Source: REEB85 sp018971455
Lineage (GTDB): Bacteria > Pseudomonadota > Alphaproteobacteria > Acetobacterales > Acetobacteraceae
Assembly (NCBI GenBank): GCA_028871195.1
Contig: JAGWNT010000088.1
Location: 1 to 16,051 of the forward strand
Direction of reading: 5' to 3'
Length of the DNA stretch: 16,051 bases
Below the pieces are notes generated by a model that saw only the letters and a list, made by a program, of their open reading frames with translations, ran no database searches and had not been told where the DNA came from. A program made the translations under genes and the position numbers. Of this stretch, positions 1-6,177 are shown piece by piece (the stretch's first letter is position 1; each line of letters begins with the position of its first letter).

Positions 1-766
1 CCAGGTAATGGCCCTGCGGCACGGTCGCATCGACGAATTTCTGCCGGAGCGCGTCGTTGGTGAAGCGCTTGATCTTCCACCGCATCGACGCGTCGCTGTG
101 CTGCGACTGTGTGTCCGGCGGCCCGAACATCATCAGGCACGGCCACCACCAGCGGTTCAGCGCATCCTGCGCCATCGCCTTCTGCTCCTCCGAGCCGCGG
201 CTCAGCGTCAGCATGATCTCGTAGCCCTGGCGCTGGTGGAACGATTCCTCCTTGCAGACGCGGATCATCGCGCGCGCATAGGGGCCGTAGGAGCAGCGGC
301 AGAGCGGGATCTGATTCATGATCGCCGCCCCGTCCACCAGCCAGCCGATGGCGCCCATGTCGGCCCAGCTCAGCGTCGGGTAGTTGAAGATCGATGAATA
401 CTTCGCCCGGCCGGACAGCATCTGGTCCACCAGCTCCTCGCGCCCGGTGCCCAGCGTTTCGGCGGCGGCGTAGAGGTAGAGGCCGTGGCCGCACTCATCC
501 TGCACCTTGGCAAGCAGGGCGGCCTTGCGGCGCAGCGAGGGGGCGCGGGTGATCCAGTTGCCTTCCGGCAGCATGCCGACGATTTCGGAATGGGCGTGCT
601 GGGAGATCTGGCGGGTGAGGGTGCGGCGATAGGCGGCGGGCATCCAGTCATTCGCCTCGATGCGGTCCTCGGCATCGATGCGCGCCTGGAACCGCGCCAA
701 GGCCTCGGCATCTTCCAGCCCGCGCGGCTCGGCTTCGGCCTGCTGATTGAGCGCCTGGGTGTACAT
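1..766 (-). CDS. paaA: 1,2-phenylacetyl-CoA epoxidase catalytic subunit PaaA (3' end cut by window edge)
   Basis: PaaA is the diiron oxygenase subunit of the PaaABCE complex, which uses O2 to epoxidise the ring of phenylacetyl-CoA in the cytoplasm. I translated the reverse strand from the ATG at 766-764 and the frame stays open for 255 codons to the window edge. Two ExxH iron-binding pairs are visible: E91-C-G-H94 in DECGHG and E174-S-F-H177 in KEESFHQRQG. Other family-typical stretches are HAHSEIVGMLPEG (57-69) and WWWPCLMMFGPPD (206-218). E. coli PaaA is about 309 residues, so some 50-70 C-terminal residues are probably missing. The start is supported by a purine-rich Shine-Dalgarno (GGGAGGGGGA, complement of 775-784) and by a promoter upstream. 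It is the first structural gene after paaR-paaX on the same strand; paaBCDE should follow to the left. Confidence 0.95.
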   Translation of the reverse strand, partial: MYTQALNQQAEAEPRGLEDAEALARFQARIDAEDRIEANDWMPAAYRRTLTRQISQHAHSEIVGMLPEGNWITRAPSLRRKAALLAKVQDECGHGLYLYAAAETLGTGREELVDQMLSGRAKYSSIFNYPTLSWADMGAIGWLVDGAAIMNQIPLCRCSYGPYARAMIRVCKEESFHQRQGYEIMLTLSRGSEEQKAMAQDALNRWWWPCLMMFGPPDTQSQHSDASMRWKIKRFTNDALRQKFVDATVPQGHYL

Positions 767-799
767 GCGTGAGCTCCCCCTCCCGCGGATTGCTGATGG

Positions 800-827
800 C
801 ATATATCACAAAAAATAATGCTATCAA
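800..827 (-). promoter_or_regulatory. sigma-70-like promoter of paaA
   Basis: On the minus strand, TTGATA (complement of 822-827) matches the -35 consensus at five of six bases. After 16 bases comes TATATG (complement of 800-805), preceded by TG one base upstream, an extended -10 element. The stretch lies in an AT-rich island (about 797-845) inside very GC-rich DNA and 34 bases upstream of the paaA start, so paaA can be transcribed separately from paaRX. Based on sequence only. Confidence 0.6.
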
Positions 828-834
828 GAAATTT

Positions 835-848
835 CGTAACATGTTGCG
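835..848. promoter_or_regulatory. imperfect palindrome upstream of the paaA -35, possible operator
   Basis: CGTAACATGTTGCG is a 14-base palindrome with one mismatched pair around a perfect AACATGTT core. It lies just upstream of the paaA -35 box, between paaX and paaA. A shorter perfect palindrome, GAAATTTC (828-835), abuts it. Either could bind PaaX or PaaR. It does not resemble the palindrome upstream of paaR, so if it is an operator it may serve a different protein. No match to a known consensus is claimed. Confidence 0.3.
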
Positions 849-883
849 GCGCAGCACAGGCGGTGCCCGCCACGTCGCGCGCG

Positions 884-1720
884 CTAATTGGAAAAGCGGT
901 TGAAAATCAGCTTGTTGGCGGGGAGGGGGGTCCCGGCCTCGCCGACCGCGTTTGCGTCGAGCCACGTCTCGGAGGGGGGGAGGATGGCGCGATAGACCTC
1001 CGCGCAGAGCGTGCGGGCGGCGTCGCCGGGCCAGCCCTGCGGCAGCACCAGGGCGGGCAGCAGCGGATCGCGCAGCACGATGCGGCGGTATTCGTGGATC
1101 AGCAGCACGCGCGCGGCCATGGCGTCGATCGGGCAGAGCGTGGCGCCGGCGCGCAGGGCGTCGCGCAGCGGTGTGAAGGTGGCCACGAAGCCGGCATAGG
1201 CGCCGCCCAGTTCGGCGAGCGGCCAGGCGCGGGCGGCGAGGGTGTGCAGCGTCGGCCCGTCGCCCTCGGCGCGCAGGCGCAGGCCGGCGATCGTCACCGG
1301 GCGCGGCGCCAGCCAGACCCCCGGCGCGATGGCGCCGCAGCCGGCCTGCTGCATCGTCGCGCGGTCGGCCTGCTCGGGCAGGAGCAGCTCGAAGAAGCCC
1401 TGCCAGGGTTCCGGCCGGGCGCTGTAGATCCGCCGCGCCGCGGCCTCGAACGGGGCGCGGCCCTTGGCGCGCAGGCGGTAGAAGCTGTTGCGCCCGACGC
1501 GCGTGCGTTCCAGCCAGCCATCGGCGGCGAGGCGCGACATCGCCGTGCGGACGACGCCCTCGCCGATGTCGAGCGCCTGGAAGAACGCCAGCAGCGTGCC
1601 GAGCCACACCGCGCCGCCGCGCGGCACCACGGCGTCGCCATAGAAGGTGATGATCAGCGACCAGGTGCGCGACGGCTTGTCGCGCAGGTGGGACAGGATC
1701 GGGGCCAGCGCCGGCGTCAC
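884..1720 (-). CDS. paaX: PaaX-family repressor of phenylacetate degradation
   Basis: PaaX is a winged-helix repressor that is released from paa promoters by phenylacetyl-CoA. The 278-residue product has the family's N-terminal block, RTWSLIITFYGDAVVPRGG (18-36), then the helix-turn-helix/wing around GVVRTAMSRLAADGWLERTRVGRNSFYRL (55-83). The rest fits the longer C-terminal PaaX region. E. coli PaaX is about 316 residues, so this one is a little short but keeps all recognisable parts. The start is a GTG (1720-1718) that overlaps the TGA of the upstream TetR gene (GTGA), which implies translational coupling. The stop is TAG at 886-884, 117 bases before the paaA start. It probably controls the adjacent paaA promoter. 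Family assignment is firm; the ligand is inferred from the family and context. Confidence 0.93.
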   Translation of the reverse strand: MTPALAPILSHLRDKPSRTWSLIITFYGDAVVPRGGAVWLGTLLAFFQALDIGEGVVRTAMSRLAADGWLERTRVGRNSFYRLRAKGRAPFEAAARRIYSARPEPWQGFFELLLPEQADRATMQQAGCGAIAPGVWLAPRPVTIAGLRLRAEGDGPTLHTLAARAWPLAELGGAYAGFVATFTPLRDALRAGATLCPIDAMAARVLLIHEYRRIVLRDPLLPALVLPQGWPGDAARTLCAEVYRAILPPSETWLDANAVGEAGTPLPANKLIFNRFSN

Positions 1721-2334
1721 GCCATCGGCCCCAGGGCGCGCCGCGCCGCCGCTTCGCCGCCGGACAGGATGAGGTGGGAGGCGAGCCGCGCATAGGCGCC
1801 GCGCGACAGGCCGCGCCCCTCGCGAAACCAGAGATAATGCCAGTTGATCATGCCGAACCAGGACATCGTCAGCGGCTTGAGCGCCGCGGTCCCGGCGATG
1901 TCCGGCAGCGCCGCGGCGATCGCGCCGGCGGCGATGTCCACCAGCCTGCGCTCGAGCTGGCGCAGGATCGCCTGCCGCTCATCGGGCAGCAGGTGCAGAT
2001 TGGCCAGCTGGACCTGATGCTCGGCATGGGAGTCGCGATAGACGTCGAGCAGCGCCTCGCCCATGGCCAGCAGCAGCGGCGCGCCGGGCGCGGTGGCACC
2101 CGCGACGGCCTCCGCCCGCGCCACCAGCTCGCCCAGATGGCTGTGCAGGATGTCGAACAGCACGGCTTCCTTGTCGGGGTAGTAGTGATAGAGCAGCGCC
2201 TTGGACACGCCGCAGGCCTCGGCGATCATGCTGATCGAGGTGCCGGTATAGCCGTGTCGCGCGAAAAGCTGCGCGGATCGGCGCAAGATCACATCCCGCT
2301 TTTCGGCGTAATCCAGGGCGCGGGTCCGGGCCAT
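1717..2334 (-). CDS. paaR: TetR-family regulator, PaaR-like
   Basis: This 205-residue protein has the TetR layout: an N-terminal DNA-binding domain with the helix-turn-helix at about 33-52 (SISMIAEACGVSKALLYHYY), then a helical ligand and dimer domain. The opening MARTRALDYAEKRDVIL and the phrase HYYPDKEAVLFDILHSH resemble PaaR, a TetR repressor that responds to phenylacetyl-CoA in beta- and some alphaproteobacteria. The direct link to paaX and paaA supports this reading. The stop overlaps the paaX GTG by four bases. The start at ATG 2334-2332 has AAGGA about 12 bases upstream (complement of 2347-2351), a longer spacing than usual. A palindrome at 2398-2411 is a candidate site for autoregulation. 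TetR family is certain; the PaaR subfamily is recognised from memory and neighbours. Confidence 0.78.
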   Translation of the reverse strand: MARTRALDYAEKRDVILRRSAQLFARHGYTGTSISMIAEACGVSKALLYHYYPDKEAVLFDILHSHLGELVARAEAVAGATAPGAPLLLAMGEALLDVYRDSHAEHQVQLANLHLLPDERQAILRQLERRLVDIAAGAIAAALPDIAGTAALKPLTMSWFGMINWHYLWFREGRGLSRGAYARLASHLILSGGEAAARRALGPMA

Positions 2335-2397
2335 CGGCCACAGAAATCCTTGTGGTGAGGGGGTGATTGGAGGCTCAGGTGATTACCAAACAATAGG

Positions 2398-2411
2398 TGA
2401 TCGGTCGATCA
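2398..2411. promoter_or_regulatory. palindrome between paaR and the LOG gene, candidate PaaR operator
   Basis: TGATCG-GT-CGATCA is a perfect 6+6 inverted repeat with a two-base centre, 64 bases upstream of the paaR start. TetR proteins bind short palindromes of this kind. Read on the minus strand, a weak -35-like TTGATC overlaps the site, so binding could block paaR transcription. Looser flanking symmetry (CCAA on the left, TTGG on the right) may extend it. The rest of the stretch 2335-2544 holds nothing else I can support. Confidence 0.4.
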
Positions 2412-2544
2412 ACGATTGGCGGGGCCCGCGGCCTGCCGCTGCCGGTTGCCGAAGCGTATGGACTTGGCCCGGTCCGCGGTGTCTCATCGGCCGCGCCGCG
2501 CGGGCGGCCCCGCAGCCGCCGGCCGAAGGCGCAGGAGAGCCGCG

Positions 2545-2604
2545 ATGCACGCCGCCACCAACCCGCCGCCAATCGGACCATCGCAGCGGAGCGGCCGGTT
2601 GTGA
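2545..2604 (+). CDS. possible 19-codon leader ORF before the LOG gene
   Basis: ATG at 2545 opens a 19-residue frame (MHAATNPPPIGPSQRSGRL) ending in TGA at 2602-2604. A strong Shine-Dalgarno, AGGAGAG (2532-2538), sits six bases before the ATG, better than the one of the following gene. The TGA overlaps the GTG start of the LOG gene in the arrangement GTGA, the same kind of coupling used by other gene pairs here. The peptide resembles nothing I know. It could be a leader that feeds ribosomes to the LOG start, or the true N-terminus of the LOG protein if a sequencing frameshift lies nearby. Short ORFs with an SD also arise by chance in GC-rich DNA. Confidence 0.35.
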   Translation: MHAATNPPPIGPSQRSGRL

Positions 2605-3578
2605 CGGACAGGCGCCTGCCGTTCGGGCGCGTCGCCAGGCCGCCGCACCCTGTCGAGCGGCAATCGCCGCTGCCGGCGCACCGGCCCAAACCGGAGGAGG
2701 ACGACCCCGGCACGTCGGCCGCCATCCAGGCGATCCTGGCCAACCCGGGGTATCTGCCGGCCGATCAGGACGTCGAGTTCCTCCGCCGCAACGACACGCG
2801 GGGCGTGCGGCTGCAACTCGATTATCAGAAGGCCGAGCTGCTCCTCGAGGGCCATGGCGTGGCCCATACCATCGTCGTCTTCGGCAGCACCCGCATCACC
2901 GAACGTCGGGCCGCGCAGCGCCTGGTCGAGACCGCCGCCGCGGCGCTGGCCGCGGCCCCCGACGATCCCGCGCGCCGGCACCGGCTGGAGGTGGCCGAGC
3001 GGCTGCTCGCGAACAGCCGCTACTACGATCTGGCGCGGCAATTCGGCGCCCTGGTCGCGGCCGATAGCGGGCGGGCCCATGGCGGGCCGATGCTGGTGGT
3101 GACCGGCGGCGGGCCGGGCATCATGGAAGCGGCCAATCGCGGCGCCCACGACACGGGCGGGCGCTCGATCGGCCTCAACATCACCCTGCCGCACGAGCAA
3201 TATCCCAATCCCTATGTCACGCCGTCGCTGTGCTTCCAGTTCCATTACTTCGCCATCCGCAAGCTGCATTTCCTGCGCCGGGCACGGGCGCTGGTCATCT
3301 TCCCCGGCGGCTACGGCACGCTCGATGAGTTTTTTGAGGTCATGGCGCTGGTGCAGACCCGCAAGATGCGCCCCTTGCCTGTGGTGCTGGTGGGCGAGGC
3401 GTTCTGGCGGCGCGCGCTCGATGTGGATTTCCTGGTCGAGCAGGGCACCATCGACCCGGAGGACCGTGATCTGTTCTGGTACGCGGAAACCGCCGAGGAG
3501 ATCTGGGGCGGCATTCAGCGGTGGTACGAGATGACCGGCACGCCGCTGCTGCGCGCGGCCACGGAGGGGACGCCATGA
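2601..3578 (+). CDS. LOG-family (lysine decarboxylase-like Rossmann fold) protein
   Basis: LOG-type proteins have a nucleotide-binding Rossmann fold; several cleave the ribose bond of nucleoside monophosphates, despite being called lysine decarboxylases in many records. The two signature loops are present: TGGGPGIMEAANRGA (168-182) and PGGYGTLDEFFE (235-246), the latter matching PGGxGTxxE. A conserved-looking block, VRLQLDYQKAELLLEGHGVAHTIVVFGSTRI, precedes them. I chose GTG 2601 (325 residues) because GGAG lies nine bases upstream and residues further upstream in the same frame (to 2397) are arginine/proline/alanine-rich with no family character. That GTG overlaps the stop of a 19-codon ORF. 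The first 35-40 residues are poorly conserved in appearance. The stop overlaps the ATG of the metallo-beta-lactamase gene (ATGA), so the two are probably co-translated. The substrate is unknown. Confidence 0.85.
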   Translation: MTDRRLPFGRVARPPHPVERQSPLPAHRPKPEEDDPGTSAAIQAILANPGYLPADQDVEFLRRNDTRGVRLQLDYQKAELLLEGHGVAHTIVVFGSTRITERRAAQRLVETAAAALAAAPDDPARRHRLEVAERLLANSRYYDLARQFGALVAADSGRAHGGPMLVVTGGGPGIMEAANRGAHDTGGRSIGLNITLPHEQYPNPYVTPSLCFQFHYFAIRKLHFLRRARALVIFPGGYGTLDEFFEVMALVQTRKMRPLPVVLVGEAFWRRALDVDFLVEQGTIDPEDRDLFWYAETAEEIWGGIQRWYEMTGTPLLRAATEGTP

Positions 3579-4963
3579 AGATCTCGTTTCACGGTGCCGC
3601 GCGCACCGTGACCGGCTCGTGCCATCTGGTGGAGGCGTGCGGCAAGCGCATCCTGATCGATTGCGGCCTGTTGCAGGGTGGGCATGAGCTGGAGGCGCAG
3701 AATGGCGAGCCGTTCGGCTTCGATGCGGCGAGCATCGACCTGGTGCTGCTGACGCACGCGCATCTGGACCATTGCGGGCGGCTGCCGCTTCTGGTGCGGC
3801 GCGGATTTCGCGGGGAGATCGTCGCCACCGCCGCCACGCGGGACCTCGCGCGCCTGGTGCTGCTCGACGCCGCGCATTTGCAGGAGGAAGAGGCCCGCCG
3901 GCGCACCCGCCACACCCGCCGCCACGGCCGCCACGACGAGGGCCAGCCGCTCTTCACGCTGATCGATGCGCTCGATGCGCTGGAACGCTTCGGCCGCAAT
4001 GCGCGCTACCGCGAGCCGCTCGCGCTTGCCCGGGGGCTGCGCGCGACCTTCCACGATAGCGGGCATATTCTCGGTTCGGCGCATGTGCTGCTGGAGGTGA
4101 CGGAACGCGGCGCGAGCCGGACCATCCTGTTCTCGGGCGATATCGGCGGCTCGGGCAGCCCGCTGCTCGGCCGGCCGGACCCGCCGGCGGAGGCGGAGAT
4201 CGTGGTGATGGAGACGACCTACGGCGATCGCGGGCACCGCTCCTACGCCGAATCCGTCGCCGAGTTCCATGATGCGATCCGCGCCACCTTCGCGCGCGGC
4301 GGCAATGTGATCGTGCCGACCTTCGCGCTGGAGCGGGCGCAGGAGATCCTCTACGCCATCCGCGCCGGCATCGAGGCGAAGCGGCTCGACGCGTCGGTCC
4401 AGGTGTTTCTCGATTCACCGATGGCGATATCGGCGACGGATATTTTCCGGCGCCATCCGGGATGCTACGGGCCGGAGCTGGCGGCGCGGTTCCATCGCGG
4501 CGAGGACCCGTTCGCCCTGCCGGGGCTGCACCTGGTCCGCGATTCGTCGGACTCGATGGCGCTGAACCGCATCAGCGGCGGCGCGATCATCATGGCGGGC
4601 TCCGGCATGTGCACCGGCGGGCGGGTGCGCCACCATCTGCGGCACAATCTCTGGCGGCCCGAGGCGGGGATCGTTTTCGTCGGCTTCGCGGCGGCGGCCA
4701 CGCTGGCCCGGCGCATCATCGACGGAGCCCGGCAGGTGACGCTGTTCGGCGACGAGATTCCGGTGCGCGCGCGCATCCATACCATCAACGGATTCTCCGG
4801 CCATGCCGACCAGCAGGGGCTGCTGGCCTGGCGCCGCGCCGTGGCCGGCGTGACGACGACGTTCCTGGTGCATGGCGAGGCGGCGGTGATGGCGCGCTTT
4901 GCCGAATTGCTGCCGGCCGGGCGGGTGGACATGCCGGAGCTGCATCAGCGGTTCGTGCTGTGA
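3575..4963 (+). CDS. beta-CASP metallo-beta-lactamase protein, RNase/exonuclease type
   Basis: The 462-residue product has the domain order of bacterial CPSF/YSH1-like beta-CASP proteins, which act as RNA endo- or exonucleases. Zinc motifs are intact: HAHLDH (61-66), SGHILGSAH (162-170), SGDIG (187-191). ETTYGDR (213-219) follows, then the beta-CASP insert, and HTINGFSGHADQQGLL and LVHGE near the C-terminus, which belong to the RMMBL RNA-specificity segment. The length is normal for the family. It has no signal peptide, so it is cytoplasmic. GGAGGGGA lies just before the ATG, which overlaps the LOG stop. A segment at 104-121 is unusually rich in Arg and His. No RNA target can be named. Similar beta-CASP genes are often found in alphaproteobacterial anaerobic/stress gene clusters, a recollection and not something shown here. 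Confidence 0.93.
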   Translation: MKISFHGAARTVTGSCHLVEACGKRILIDCGLLQGGHELEAQNGEPFGFDAASIDLVLLTHAHLDHCGRLPLLVRRGFRGEIVATAATRDLARLVLLDAAHLQEEEARRRTRHTRRHGRHDEGQPLFTLIDALDALERFGRNARYREPLALARGLRATFHDSGHILGSAHVLLEVTERGASRTILFSGDIGGSGSPLLGRPDPPAEAEIVVMETTYGDRGHRSYAESVAEFHDAIRATFARGGNVIVPTFALERAQEILYAIRAGIEAKRLDASVQVFLDSPMAISATDIFRRHPGCYGPELAARFHRGEDPFALPGLHLVRDSSDSMALNRISGGAIIMAGSGMCTGGRVRHHLRHNLWRPEAGIVFVGFAAAATLARRIIDGARQVTLFGDEIPVRARIHTINGFSGHADQQGLLAWRRAVAGVTTTFLVHGEAAVMARFAELLPAGRVDMPELHQRFVL

Positions 4964-4970
4964 CCGCGCC

Positions 4971-4990
4971 GGGGCCCTGAGCCGGGCTCG
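4971..4990. terminator. weak hairpin in the gap between convergent genes
   Basis: The 29-base gap between the converging beta-CASP and nnrS genes contains GCCC-TGAGCC-GGGC (4974-4987), extendable by a G-U and a G-C pair, and an alternative GAGCC-G-GGCTC (4979-4989). Neither is followed by a T-run on either strand, so it is at best a weak or bidirectional terminator. Confidence 0.22.
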
Positions 4991-4992
4991 TT

Positions 4993-6177
4993 CTACGCCT
5001 CGCGCAGGCCGCGCGGCCGCAGGAGCATGCGCCCGTAGCCGAGCACGAAGCCGGCGAAGGCGGCGATCCAGAGCGCGGCCGCGGCGATGAGGAGCGGCAT
5101 GGCCCAGGCGGCCGCGAACGCCGCGGCCACGCGGGTGATCGCCGCCAGGAAGACCAGCGCATAGATGATGGTCGTTCGCCGGTCGGCCGCGAGCGGGCGG
5201 CCCGTATGGCCGCGCGTGGCGCGCGTCATCACCGCGAGGATCATCGTGCCGATGCCGCCCGCGGTGAGCGTGTGGATGGCGGCGCTGAGCGGCAGGTTCA
5301 CGCCGAGCGTGACCAGGCCGAGCAGAGCGGCGCCGAGCACCAGCCAGGCATAGCCGACGTGCAGGACGAGCAGCAGCGGCTCGGCGGCGGTCGCCACCCC
5401 GCGCCAGCGCAGCAGGCGCCACAGATTGAGCGCGGCACCGAGCAGGAGGAGCAGGCCGACCGCCCGCACCTCCGGCAGGAAGGCCCACAGGATGAGGCCG
5501 GCATGCAGGGTGCCGAGCGCCACCCGGTCGATCCGCCCATGCCCGGCCGGCAGCCGGGCGCCAGGGAGCCTGGCCAGCCAGTTGCGCGTGAAGCTCGGCA
5601 CGATGCGCCCGCCCATGACCGACACCAGGAGGATGATGGTGGCCAGGGCGAGCCGCCATCCCAGGCCGGATGGCACCGCCATGCCGCCGGCCTCGAGGTG
5701 CATCAGGAGGTTGGCGAGGCCGAGCAGGCCGACCACCGCCACCATCGGCAGGTTGCGCCAGTTCCGCCCGGCGATGATCTCGCGCGCGATGACCCCGGCG
5801 AAGGCGGCCTGGAACGACAGATCGGCGAGGAGGGAGAGCCAGAGCGGAAGATGCGCCGAGACCAGGCAGGCCAGGCGCCCGAGCAGCCACAGCCCGGCCA
5901 GCAGCGCCAGGGGCCCGCCGCGCACCGGAAGGCGGCCCGTCCAGTTGGGAATGGCGGTCAGCAGGAAGCCGGCGATGGCCGCCATGACGAAGCCGAACAG
6001 CATTTCGTGAATGTGCCAGGCAAGCGGGTCGAACCGGCTGGGCAGGGCGGCGCCGGTGGCCAGCATGACCATCCAGAGCGCGAGCGCCGTCGCCGCCCAG
6101 AGGCCGGCCGCCAGGAAGAACGGCCGGAACCCCTGGCTGAGGAAGGCCGGCACGGCCATGCTCCGCGCCGCCCTCAT
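4993..6177 (-). CDS. nnrS: NnrS-family haem-copper membrane protein
   Basis: NnrS proteins are polytopic inner-membrane proteins with about 12 helices; studied members bind haem and copper and protect against nitric-oxide stress. This one has 394 residues, the usual length, and is almost entirely hydrophobic. Family blocks visible are QGFRPFFLAAGLW (15-27), WHIHEMLFGF (54-63, with H55 and H57), NWTGRLP (78-84), GGRIVPSFTRNW (189-200), and HTLTAGGIGTMILAVMTRATRGHTGR (302-327). The conserved histidines are candidate metal ligands. The ATG at 6177-6175 overlaps the narK TGA (ATGA); a second in-frame Met at residue 7 is an alternative start. It is the last gene of the regulator-narK-nnrS run. No nitric-oxide or nitrite reductase gene is in the window, so its partners would be elsewhere. 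Confidence 0.93.
   Translation of the reverse strand: MRAARSMAVPAFLSQGFRPFFLAAGLWAATALALWMVMLATGAALPSRFDPLAWHIHEMLFGFVMAAIAGFLLTAIPNWTGRLPVRGGPLALLAGLWLLGRLACLVSAHLPLWLSLLADLSFQAAFAGVIAREIIAGRNWRNLPMVAVVGLLGLANLLMHLEAGGMAVPSGLGWRLALATIILLVSVMGGRIVPSFTRNWLARLPGARLPAGHGRIDRVALGTLHAGLILWAFLPEVRAVGLLLLLGAALNLWRLLRWRGVATAAEPLLLVLHVGYAWLVLGAALLGLVTLGVNLPLSAAIHTLTAGGIGTMILAVMTRATRGHTGRPLAADRRTTIIYALVFLAAITRVAAAFAAAWAMPLLIAAAALWIAAFAGFVLGYGRMLLRPRGLREA

Noticed and set aside
370..873. A 167-codon minus-strand frame covering the start of paaA.
   Set aside because: It is another frame over the well-supported paaA frame, Arg/Pro/Ser-rich, and it would include the paaA promoter.
859..873. Short hairpin GGCGG-TGC-CCGCC between paaX and paaA as a terminator.
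   Set aside because: Only a five-pair stem with a three-base loop and no T-run; such stems are common in GC-rich DNA.
2366..2397. A plus-strand promoter for the LOG gene (TTGGAG ... AACAAT).
   Set aside because: Both boxes match the consensus poorly, three and four of six, so it cannot be separated from chance.
2397..2600. A 68-codon N-terminal extension of the LOG protein in the same frame.
   Set aside because: No Shine-Dalgarno at its ATG, composition is Arg/Pro/Ala noise, and it would run through the candidate operator at 2398-2411.
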